A program made the translations under genes and the position numbers. From NCBI RefSeq assembly GCF_003611635.1, contig NZ_RAVZ01000055.1, forward strand, positions 1 through 37,106: a stretch of 37,106 nucleotides of DNA, read 5' to 3'. The stretch comes from Corallococcus terminator (lineage in GTDB: Bacteria; Myxococcota; Myxococcia; Myxococcales; Myxococcaceae). The notes below the pieces were generated by a model. That model had not been told where the DNA came from. It did not search any database and saw only the letters and a program-made list of their open reading frames with translations. Positions 8,601 to 20,600 of the stretch are shown piece after piece (the stretch's first letter is position 1; each line of letters opens with the position of its first letter).

Positions 8601-11600
8601 CCGCCATGGAGCAGCGCATCGCCGAGGTCTGGGCGCGCGTGCTCGACGTGCCGCGCGTGGGCCTGCACGCGCACTTCTTCGAGGACCTGGGCGGTGGCTC
8701 ACTCCTGGTGGTGAAGGCCAGCACGCAACTGCGCGAGGCCCTGGGGCGGGAGATTCCCGTGACCCACTTCTTCGAACATCCGACGGTCGCCCAGCTCGCC
8801 GCGCGGCTGGAGCGCGACGCCACCGCGCCCCATCCCGCGCCCCGTCCGGAAGCTCCGCGCGAGGCCTCCGGGCAGGACTCCGGCGACATCGCCATCATCG
8901 GCATGGCGGGTCGCTTCCCGGGCGCTCCGGACGTGCACGCGTTCTGGCGCAACCTGCGCGAAGGCGTGGAGTCCATCACGCGCTTCGCCAAGGAGGAGCT
9001 GGAGCCGTCACCGCTGTTCGCGGACGCGCTGCGCGACCACCCCGACTTCGTGCCGGCCGGCGGCGTGCTGGAGGAGGCGGACGGCTTCGACGCCGCCTTC
9101 TTCGGCCTGTCCCCTCGCGAGGCGCAGTGGATGGATCCGCAGCAGCGCCTGTTCCTCCAGTGCGCATGGAACGCCCTCGAGGACGCGGGCTACGACGCGG
9201 AGCGCATCGCCGAGCCCGTCTCGCTGTACGCGGGCGCGGGCAGCTCCAACGTGCACCTGCTGTCCCTGCTGGGGCAGACGCGCAAGGACCCCGCCTCCCT
9301 GTTCGAGGCGCTGGGGACGAGCGGCGGCGAGAACGTGGCCACCAAGACGGCCTACAAGCTGAAGCTCGGGGGAGAGAGCCTCAACGTCTTCACGGCGTGC
9401 TCCACCGGCCTCGTCACGGTGCATCTGGCCTGCCAGAGCCTGCGCACCCGGCAGTCGGACCTGGCGCTGGCCGGCGCGGTGAAGGTGGCCCTGCCGCAGC
9501 GCACGGGCTACCTCTTCCAGGAGGGGATGATCCTCTCGCCGGACGGCCACTGCCGCGCGTTCGACGCGAAGGCCCGGGGCACCGTGCTGGGCAGCGGCCT
9601 GGGCGTGGTGGTGCTCAAGCGGCTCGCGGACGCCGTGCGGGATGGGGACCGCGTGTACGCGGTCATCAAGGGCTCCGCGCTCAACAACGACGCGGCGGCC
9701 AAGGTCAGCTACACCGCGCCCAGCATCCAGGGGCAGAGCCAGGTGGTGGCCCGGGCGCTCGCGGCGGCGGGCGTGGACGCGGACAGCGTGGAGTACGTGG
9801 AGGCGCACGGCACCGGCACCTCGCTGGGCGACCCCATTGAAGTCGCGGCCCTCACGCGGGCGTACCGGGCGCACACGCAGCGCACGGGCTACTGCGCGCT
9901 GGGTTCGGTGAAGACGAACATCGGGCACCTGGACACGGCCGCGGGCATCGCCGGCCTCATCAAGGCCGCCCTCGCCCTGCACCACGGCGAGGTGCCGCCC
10001 AGCCTCCACTTCGAACAGCCCAACCCGCAGATCGACTTCGCGCGCAGCCCCTTCTTCGTGAACACCACCCTGCGCCCGTGGGAGCGCACCGCAGGGCCCC
10101 GCCGCGCGGCCGTCAGCTCGTTCGGCATTGGCGGAACCAACGCGCACGTGGTGCTGGAAGAAGCGCCCACGCGTGAGCCCGTCTCCTCAGGCCGTCGCTC
10201 ACGGCAGCTCGTCACGCTGTCCGCCCGCACGCCCGCCGCGCTGGAGGCGGTGACGCGCGAGCTGGCGGACGCGGTGGAGGCGCGCTCCGACGTGGAGCTC
10301 GCGGACGTGGCCTTCACGCGCAATGTGGGCCGCAAGGGCTTCGAGGTGCGCCGCACGGTGGTCGCGGAGGACCTCGCCGGACTCGTGGAGGCCCTGCGCA
10401 AGCCGGGCACGACGTCCACCGTGCGCGACGTGGATGCGCCGCCCTCGCAGCGCGCGGCCTTCCTCTTCCCGGGTCAGGGCGCGCAGACCGTAGGCATGGC
10501 CCGCGAGCTGTTCGACACCGAGCCCCGCTTCCAGCAGGAGCTGGAGGCCTGCTTCGCGCTGCTGCCGTCCGTGGGGCTGACGCAGGACCTGCGGTCCGTG
10601 CTGTTCCCGTCGGCCGCGGAAGAGGCCCGGGCGCAAGCGGCCCTCGCCGAGCCCCGCTTCGCGCTGCCCGCGTTGCTCGCCGTGGAGGTCTCGCTCGCCC
10701 GGTGGTGGATGGGGCTGGGGTTCAAGCCCACCGCGCTGCTGGGGCACAGCTTCGGTGAGTACGCCGCGGCGTGCATCGCCGGGGTGCTGTCGCTGGAGGA
10801 CGCGCTGCGGCTGGCCGTGGTGCGTGGCGAGCTGATGTCGCGGCTGCCGGCGGGCGGAATGCTCGCGGTGGGCCTGTCCTCGGACGAGGTCCGCCCGCTG
10901 CTCTCCGACACGCTGGAGGTCGCGGCCATCAACGGAGCGGACCGCTGCACGGTGTCCGGACCGTTGGAGCCGCTGGCCGCGCTGGAGCGCACGCTCGTGG
11001 TGCGGCGCGTGGGCGTGGTGCGGCTGCCCGCGTCGCATGCATTCCACTCGCGCGACGTGGAAGCGCTGATGCCCGAGTTGGAGCGGGCCGTCGCGGGCCT
11101 GTCGCTGAAGGCCCCAGCCGTGCCGTACGTGTCCAGCCTCACCGGCACGTGGATCCGTCCGGAGGAAGCCACCTCGCCGCGCTACTGGGCGCGGCAGATG
11201 CGTGAGCCGGTGCGCTTCGCCGCCGGACTGGACACCCTGCTGCAAGCCGGCCACGGGCTGTTCATCGAGGCCGGTCCGGACCAGGGCCTCACCGCGCTCG
11301 CACGGCTGCGGCTGCGCACGGCGCCGGACACGGTGGCCGTGTCCTCGCTGCGCCGCGCGGGCACCTCCACGTCCGATGTCCAGACGCTGCTGGAGTCCGT
11401 GGGCACGCTGTGGCGCCTGGGCGCGAGCGTGGACTGGGAGGCCCTGCACGCCCACGGTCCCCGCCGTCGCATCTCGCTGCCGGGCTACCCGTTCGAGACC
11501 GTTCGCATCACGGTGGACGTCCGGCCCGTGCTGCCCCTGTCGGAGGTCGCTGCCGTGGCGGCGACGCATCCTCCAGTTCTTCCGGTGGCGGCCGTCGTCC

Positions 11601-14600
11601 CGGCGGCCGTCGTGCTCGCGCCGCCTGGCCTGAGCGACATCGAGCAACGGCTGATGGAACTGTGGCGCGAGCGGCTGGGCATCGCGGACATCGGCCTGGA
11701 CGACAACTTCCTCGACCTGGGCGGCAACTCGCTCATGGCGGCGCAACTGCTCACGCGGCTGCGCGAGACGTTCCACACGCAGGTGCCGCTGAGCGACCTG
11801 TTCGAAGCGCCCACGGTGGCGGGCCTCGCCGAGCGCATCGAAGCGCGGCTCCAGGCAGAGGGCCTGCTCGGCACGGAGCAAGGGGAGGCTCCCGCGGCGT
11901 CGGCGGCGGCCATCCAGCCCTGGCCCCGCACGGACCCGCTGCCCCTGTCGTACGTGCAGGAGCGCGTCTGGGAGATGGGGGCGCGGGAGCCGGGCAGCTC
12001 GCTGTTCAATGAGCCGCTCGCGGTCCGCGTCTCCGGCGCGCTGCGCCCGGACCTGCTGGAGCGCGGCGTCAACGAGGTCATCCGCCGCCACGAGTCGCTG
12101 CGCACCGTCTTCGTCGACGTGAACGGCCAGGGTGTGCCGCGCCTGCTGCCCGAGGTGCGCATCTCCATTCCCGTGGTGGACCTGCGCGGCTTCACCGGAG
12201 ACCTGGAGGCGGAAGCCCTGCGGCGCGCGCGCCTGGAGCCCGCGGCGCCGTTTGAACTGGACCGGGGCCCGCTCGTACGGGTGAGCCTGCTGCGGTTGGC
12301 GGACACCGAGCACGTGCTGCTCGTGACCATCCATCACATCGTCGCGGACACGCTGTCACTGGTGAACCTCATCCGCGAGGCGCTGGCCCTCTACACCGGC
12401 TTCGTGCACGGCGTGACCGTGCCGCTGCCGGAGCTGTCCATCCAGTACATCGACTTCACACTCTGGCAGCGGCAGGTGCTCGTCGACGGCACGCTCGCGG
12501 ATCAGCAGGCGTACTGGCGGCGTCAGCTCGCGGGACGCCCGGGGGCGCTGTCCCTGCCGCTGGACCGACCGCGCATCCCCGGAGCACGGCGGCGCGGGGC
12601 GCGGCACGGGTTCACCTTCACGGAGGAGCTGAGCGTCGCGCTGAACGCATTCAGTCAGCGCGAAGGGCTCACGGGGTACATGACGCTGCTCGCCGGCTTC
12701 ACGGCGCTCCTGGCCCGGTGCTCGGGTCAGGACGACATCGTCGTGGGCACGTCCATTGGAAACCGGACGCGGCCGGAGCTGGAGCCGCAGATCGGCTACG
12801 TGGCGCACGCGCTGGCACTGCGCACGAGCGCGGCCGGGGACCCGGACTTCCGCACGCTCGCGCTGCGCGTGCGCGACACCACGCTCGGGGCCTTCGCGAA
12901 TCCGGACGTGCCCTATGAGCAGTTGCTGGGAGAGCTGGAGCCCGGAGAGGAGCACCGGCTGGGCCGCCTGTTCGACGCCATCTTCCTGCTGCACGCGGAG
13001 AATGTGTCCGCGCCCATCGAGGACTTCCCCGGCCTGCGGCTGGTCTACTACGACGTCACCGAGCTGCCCGCGCAGTACGGCACGTCGCTCGCGGACCTCA
13101 CGATGCTGATGCGGGAGGACGCCCGGGGCTTCTCCGGAACGCTGGAGTACGCCGTCGACCTGTTCGACGCGGACACCATCGCGCGGCTGCTGTCCCAGTT
13201 GCAGGCGCTGCTCTCCGACGCCGTCGCCTCGCCCACGAAGCCGCTGTCCCGGCTGTCGCTGGATGCGATGCCCGCGCGAGCACGGAGCACCGAGGTCCAG
13301 GTCGCGGCCAACGGCTCGCTGCTGGCCCTGCTCGCATCCCGCGCGGAGCAGACCCCGGACGCGGTGGCCGTGCGTCAGGACGAAGCGGTCCTGTCGTGGC
13401 GGTCGCTGCGGGAGAAGGCGCTGGGCCTCGCGGAGCACCTGCGTGCACGAGGCGTGGGCCCCGGTGTTCCGGTCGCCGTGTGCCTGGAGCCTTCCCCCAA
13501 CCGCGCCGTCGCGCTGTGGGGCGTGCTGTCGGCCGGGGGCGCGTACGCGCTGGTGTCGCGTGACGGGATTGAGGAGCTGGCCTCGCTCGGACGCGATGGC
13601 GCTCTGGTCCTGGTCGTGAGCGACGGAACGCTCACCCTGCCACCCGGCGTCTCCGCGTCCGTCCTCAACATCGACGACGCTTCGGCCGGCGGGATACGGA
13701 CACCCGGGCTGAAAGCCTCCGTGGACCTGGACGGCCTTGCCTGCCTTGCACGCGAAGGGACGGACACGGCGCGGCCCCGCGTGATGTTGAGCCACCGCAA
13801 CCTCGTCCACCGGCTCGCCGCGCTGGATGCGCGCGTGGAGGCACGGCCGGGCGAGCTGTGGCTGAGCACCACGGATGCCGCTTCCGACCCGGCGGACCTG
13901 GAGCTGCTGTGGGCCCTTTCCCGTGGGCTCCCCGTGGTGCTGCCGTCGCGGGGCGCCTTCCGGGAGGAACCCCGCCGGACGGGCGCGCCCACGAAGCGGG
14001 CCCTGGACTTCAGCCTCTTCTACTTCGCCAATGACGCGGAGGAGTCGGGGCGGAAGAAGTACCAGTTGCTCATCGACGGCGCGAAGTTCGCGGACGCCCA
14101 CGGGTTCAGCGCCATCTGGACGCCCGAGCGCCACTTCCACGACTTCGGGGGCCCCTACCCCAGCCCCACCGCCACCAGCGCCGCACTGGCCATGGTCACC
14201 GAACGCGTGTCCATCCGCGCGGGCAGCGTTGTGCTTCCGCTGCATGATCCGCTGCGCGTCGCGGAGGAGTGGTCCGTCATCGACAACCTCTCCAACGGCC
14301 GCGCGGGCGTGTCCTTCGCCACGGGCTGGAACGCGAACGACTTCGTCTTCGCCCCCCAGAACTTCCACCAGCGTCCGGAGGCCGTGCGCCGGGGCGTGGA
14401 GGAGGTGCGCACGCTATGGAAGGGCGGCACGGTGCGCCGCACCAACGGCGCGGGCGTGGAAGTGGACATCGCCATCCGTCCCCGCCCCGTGCAGGCGGAG
14501 CTGCCGGTGTGGATCACCGCCGCCTTCAACCCGGAGACCTTCCGGCTCGCGGGCGAGCTGGGCACGGGCCTGCTCACCAACGTGCTGGGCCTGGGCCAGG

Positions 14601-17600
14601 ATTTCGTGGAGCTGGAGCGCAAGGTCGCCATCTACCGCGAGGCCCGGCGCAAGGCCGGACACCCGGGCCGTGGCCACGTCGTGCTGATGCTCCACACCTT
14701 CGTCACCTCCAGCCGCGAGGACGTGAAGCGTCAGGCGCGGGAGCCCCTGCTGCGCTACTTCCGCAGCTCCGTGGAGCTGGTGAACGGGCTCGTGGCCAGC
14801 CAGGGCCCGGGCTTCGATGTGCGCTCGCTCACGCCCCAGGACCTGGACGTGCTGTTGGAGCAGGGCGTGTCGCGCTACCTGGAGTCGGGCGGTTTGTTCG
14901 GCACGCCGGATTCGCTGGAGGCTCGCGTGGAGCAGTTGCGGCAGGCCGACGTGGACGAGGTGGCCTGCCTCATCGACTTCGGCATCGCCCCCGACATCAC
15001 CCTGGAGGGCCTGCGGCACCTGGATGTGCTGCGCCAGCGCAGCCAGGTGTCCTCCGCGCCCGCCACGGAGTCTCCGCACGTCGAGGTGGACCGCGCCGGA
15101 ATGCTCGCGCGGCTGCTGCGCACGGCGCCGTCGGTCCACCTGCGTGGCTCCTTCGAGAGCGCGCGGATGCTCGCGGAGCTGCCGGATGCGGCGAGCGTGA
15201 TGGGGCCGGTGCGCACGCTGGTGCTGGACGACGCGGAGGGGCTGTCGCCGGACCTCGCGCGTGCGCTCCAGCGCGCCACCTCCGCGCGGATCGTGTCGCC
15301 CGTGTCGCTGCTGCCAGGGGCCCGTGAGGCCACGGCCCCAGGGCCGCGCTTCGTGCTGGATGGCGCCGGCCGGCGTGCGCCGGTGGGCGTGGTGGGTGAG
15401 CTGTTCCTGGGCGGGGATGCCGTGCCGCTCGGATTCTGGAAGGCCCCGGAGTTGACCCAGGAGCGCCTGCCTGCGTCACCGGAAGGCACGGGCGCGCGGC
15501 TCTACGGCACCGGCACTCGGGCGCGCTATCGAACGGACGGCGAGGTGGAGCTGCTGACGCCCACCCTCCGCGCACCGCCCACGTCCCCGGCTTCGACCCC
15601 GGGCATGGCGGCGAGGACCGTGACGGCAGGGGATGCCGCATCAAGGCCCGCGCCACTGCCGGGTGTCCCCGCGCATGCGACCTCGCTGCCGAACAGCCAC
15701 GCCCGGTCCACCCTCCCGACGGGTGCCACTGCGCCCGGTGTGACGTCGCAAGGCGCAACGGCCCACGCTACGCAAACGGGTGCCACCGCGCACGCTGCGA
15801 CACCACAAGGTGCCGCCCGCGCCACGCAGCAGAGTGCCGCCACGCACACGGCAACACCGCAAGGTGCCACGGCCCGCGTCACGCCGCCGGCCGCACCCGC
15901 GCGCGCCACCGCCCCTGGCTCGCAGTCCATCCAGCGCGTGCCCCGCACGAGGCCCCTGCCGTTGTCGTTCGCGCAGCAGCGGCTGTGGTTCCTGGACCAG
16001 TACGAACCCGGCAGCGCGCTCTACAACATCCCGTCCGCGATGCGCCTGGAGGGCACGCTGGACGTGTCCGCGCTGGGCCGCGCCTTCGCGGAGGTGATGC
16101 TCCGCCATGAAGCCCTGCACACCACATTCCGCGTCCAGGACGGCGACGCCATCCAGGTCATCACGCCCAGCAGCGTGGACTCCGCATTGGAAGTCGAGGA
16201 CCTGAGCGACCTGCCCGCCGCCGAACGCGAAGCCGAGGCCCAGCGCCGCGTCCGGGAGGAGGCCCGCGCCCCGTTCGACCTGTCGCGAGGTCCCCTGCTG
16301 CGCACCCGCCTGCTGCGCCTCGCGGAGCGCGAGCACCTGCTGCTCGTCACGATGCACCACATCGTCTCCGACGGCTGGTCCATCGGCGTGCTCATCCGTG
16401 AAGCCGTCATGCTGTATGAAGGCTTCACGGCCGGCCGGCCCGCGCTCCTGCCGGAGCTGCCCATCCAGTACGCCGACTTCGCCGTCTGGCAGCGTGACTG
16501 GCTCCAGGGCGCGCTGCTGGACAAGCAGCTCGCGTACTGGCGCAAGCAGCTTGAGGGCGCGCCTCCCGCGCTGGAGCTGCTCCCCGACCATCCGCGCACG
16601 GGCGACACCAGCAACCCCGGCGCCACGCACCGGGAGCTGTTCCCGCACGCGCTGATGCAGGGCCTGCGAGCGCTGTGCCGCCGTGAGAAGGGCACGCTCT
16701 TCATGGGCCTGCTCGCGGGCCTCCAGGCGCTGCTGTCGCGCTACACGGGCCAGGACGACGTCAGCATCGGCGCGCCCATCGCCGGCCGCAACCAGCCGCA
16801 GACCGAGGGGCTCATCGGCTTCTTCGTCAACACGCTGGTGCTGCGCACGAAGCTGGACGGCGACCCGACCTTCATGGAGCTGCTGCGCCGGGTGAAGGCC
16901 GTGACGCTGGGCGCGTACGCGCACCAGGACGTGCCCTTCGAGAAGCTGGTGGAAGCACTGCAACCGCCCCGGATGGCGGGCCACACGCCCTTCTTCCAGG
17001 TGACGCTGGTGCTGCTCAACACGCCAGCGGTGGAGCTGACCGGCCCGGGCCTCACCTTCCGCACGGTGGACGTGGACAGCGGCGCGTCCAAGTTCGACTT
17101 CACCCTCGTCTTCACCGAATCGCCGCGCGGGCTCCAGGTCGCCTTCGAATACCGCAGCGACCTCTTCGAGGCGACCACCGCCGCCCGAATGGTGGAGCAC
17201 CTGCGCGTGCTCTTGGAGGACGCGGTCACGAACCCCGAGCGCCGCCTCTCCGAACTCAACTTCCTGACCGACACCGAACGCCAGCGCGTGCTCGTGGATG
17301 GGAGCCCGCCTCCGTCCGGAGGCCCCGCCGAACCGCCCGTGCATGAAGCCTTCGAAGCCCAGGCCCGGCGCACGCCCGACGCCGTGGCCGCCCTCTTCGA
17401 GGACCAGCCCCTCACGTACGCGGAGCTGGAGCGCCGCGCGAACCAGCTCGCATGGCATCTGCGCGACAGTGGCGTGCTCCCGGGAGACCGGATCGCCCTG
17501 TGCCTGGAACCGTCGCTGGAGCTGCTGGTGGGCGTGCTCGGCGTCCTCAAGTCAGGCGCGGCCTTCGTCGCCCTGGATCCGGGCGCCGCCGAGGAGCACC

Positions 17601-20600
17601 TGACCTTCATCCTGAAGGACTCCGGCTCGCACACGGTACTCACCCAATCGAAGCTCATACCCAGGCTTCCCCCGACGCGCGCGCGCGTGGTGTGCGTGGA
17701 CACGGAGGCCGCGACCTTCGCCCGGTTCCCGTCCCACGCCCCACCGTCCTCCAGCGAGCCGGATTCGCTTTGCACCCTGCGCTACACGTCCGTCAGCACG
17801 GGACGTCCCCGGGGCATCGCGGTGGCGCATCGGACGCTGTCCTCGGAGGTGACGTGGACGCGCCAGCGCTCGTCCAAGGTGGACGCCGTCACCTTGCAGT
17901 TCGCATCGCTCGACGGGGCCACCGCCTGCCAGGAACTGTTCACGCCCTGGTCCGTGGGCGCCTGCGTGGTGGTGCCCTCGTCACGGACGCGTCAGGACCC
18001 TCCGACGCTGCTGGCGTTCATGGCCCGTCACGGAGTGGAGCGGGTGTTCCTGCCGTTCATCGCGCTGCGGCTGCTGGCGGACGCGGTGGCCCATGGCGCC
18101 CCCGTGCCGGAGCGGCTCGTGGAGGTGGTGACGTTCGGTGAGCCGGCGCAGGTGACGCCCGCGCTCGTAGCCCTCTTCCAACGGTTGCCCCACGCCACCC
18201 TGCGAAGACAGTACGGCCCGTCCGAAGCCCACGGCGTCGTCGCCCACCGCCCGAGCGGTCCGCCAAGCACGTGGGAGCGGCTGCTCCCCCTGGGCAGGCC
18301 CGTGCCCGGCACGCGGCTGTACATCGTGGATCCCACCGGGCGCCCCTGCCCCACGGGCGTTCCCGGCGAGGTGTGGGTCGGCGGTCCACAGGTGGCGCTC
18401 GGCTACCCCGCGCGCCCGGAGCTGACCGCGGAGCGGTTCGTCCCGGACGGCCTCTCCGGCGAAGCGGGCGCACGGCTGTACCGCACCGGAGACCGCGCCC
18501 GCTGGCGTGAGGACGGCACCGTCGAGTTCCTCGGTCGGCTCGACAGCCAGTTGCGCGTGCGCAGCTTCCGCATCGAGCCCGGCGAGGTGGAAGTCGCCCT
18601 GCTCGGCGTCCCTGGCGTGCGCGAGGCGGCGGCGCTGGTGCGCGAGGACGTGCCCGGCGACAAGCAGCTCGTGGGCTACGTGGTGCTCCAGCCGGATACC
18701 GCCTGGGAACCGGAAGCCCTCCGGCAGGCCCTGGGACGCAGCCTGCCGGAGTCCATGCTGCCCGGCGCGCTGATGCGCCTGGACGCGCTGCCGGTGACGC
18801 CCTCGGGCACGCTGGCGCACGGGCTGCTTCCCGCGCCGGAAGGGGTGGGCCTCCAGGCAGGGGCGCGCCCCACCACGCCCCGGACGCGGCTGGAGCAGAC
18901 GCTGGCGGACATCTTCGCGCAGGTGCTGGGCGTGGAGAGCGTCGGCATCACCGACAGCTTCTTCGACCTGGGTGGACACTCGCTGCTGGCCACGCAGGTC
19001 GCCTCACGCCTGCGCAACGGCCTGGGCGTGGACGTGCGACTGCGCGAGGTGTTCGACCACCCCACGGTGGAGACCCTCGCCCGCCGCATCGAGGAGCGCG
19101 TGCCCGAAGCGGAACGCGCGCCGCGGCCGCCCGCCATCACCGCGCGGCCCGGCGTCACGTCCGCCGTGCTGTCCTTCGCGCAGCAGCAGATGTGGTTCCT
19201 GGACCAGTACCAACCGGGCACCGCGCTCTACAACATCCCCGCCGCGATGAGCATGGAGGGCCTGGTGGACGTCCCCGCGCTCACCGGGGCCTTCACGGAG
19301 CTCGCGCGCAGGCATCAGGTGATGCGCACCACGTTCCAGGAACTAGACGGCACCGTCACCCAGGTCTTCGCGCCCCCCGCGCCGTGGACGCTGTCGGTCG
19401 AATCGCTGGAGCACCTTTCTCCCGAGCAACGCGAGGACGAGGCCGGGCGCCGGGCGCAGGAGGAGGCCCGCGCCCCGTTCGACCTGGCACGGGGGCCGCT
19501 CCTGCGCACGCGCCTGCTGCGGCTCGCGGAGCGCGAACACCTGCTGATCGTCACGATGCACCACATCATCGCCGACGGCTGGTCCATTGGCGTGCTCATC
19601 CACGAGCTGGTCGCGCTGTACGAGGCGAACCTCGCCGGCCGGCCCGCGCCCCTGCCGGAGCTGCCCATCCAGTACGCGGACTACGCCACGTGGCAGCGTG
19701 ACTGGCTGCGCGGCGAAGTGCTGGACAGACAGGTCGCCTACTGGCGCAAGCAGTTGGCGGGGGTACCTCCCGCGCTGGACGTTCCCACGGACCATCCGCG
19801 CGACGCGGACGCCGGGACCCCGGGCACGTGGCTGGCCATGGAGCTGCCGCTGGAGCTGGTGCAAGCCCTGCGCGCCCTCTGCCAGCGCGAAGGCGCCACG
19901 CTGTTCATGGGCCTGCTCGCCGGACTCCAGGCACTGCTGTCGCGCTACTCCGGCCAGGACGACATCCGCGTGGGCGCGCCCGTCGCGGGCCGCACGCAGG
20001 CGGAGACCGAAGGCCTCATCGGCGTCTTCGTCAACACGCTGGTGCTGCGCACGAAGCTGGACGGCGACCCCACCTTCCGCGAGCTGCTGGGCCGGGTGAA
20101 GGACGTGACGCTGAGCGCGTACGCGCACCAGGACGTGCCCTTCGAGAAGCTGGTGGAGGTCCTCCGGCCTCCGCGCATCTCGGGCCGCACGCCCTTCTTC
20201 CAGGTGGCGCTGGTGGTGCTCAACACGCCGTCGGCGGAGCTCGCCGTGCCGGGCCTCCAGATGAATCTGCTGGAGCTGGACAGCGGCACCGCGAAGTTCG
20301 ACTTCAGCCTCACGTTGAGCGAATCCCCCCAAGGCATCCGGGGCACGCTGGAGTACCGCACCGACTTGTTCGAAGAGGCCACCGCCGAGCGGCTGGTGAC
20401 ACACCTGCACGCGCTCCTGAAGGACGCGGTGGCCCATCCCGAGCAGCGCCTGTCCACGCTGTCGTACCTGTCCGAGGAGGAGCGGCGACAGCTCCAGGTG
20501 GACAGCCGCCCCCGTCCCGCCCTCACCGTGACAACGACGGACCCCGGCGGCACCGCAGCGCGCACGCCCCCCGCGCAGGCGCCACTCGTCGCGCCACGAA

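Noticed and set aside
10199-12337. 712-codon minus-strand open frame across AT and C2
   Set aside because: Antisense shadow of clearly functional AT/ACP/C coding sequence.
19165-20480. C4 as an epimerisation domain preceding C5*
   Set aside because: C4 has full LCL-type motifs (FAQQQMWFLDQ, HHIIADGWS, VFVNTLVLRT) and would follow a T domain whose own A domain is inactive. It does not show E-domain features.
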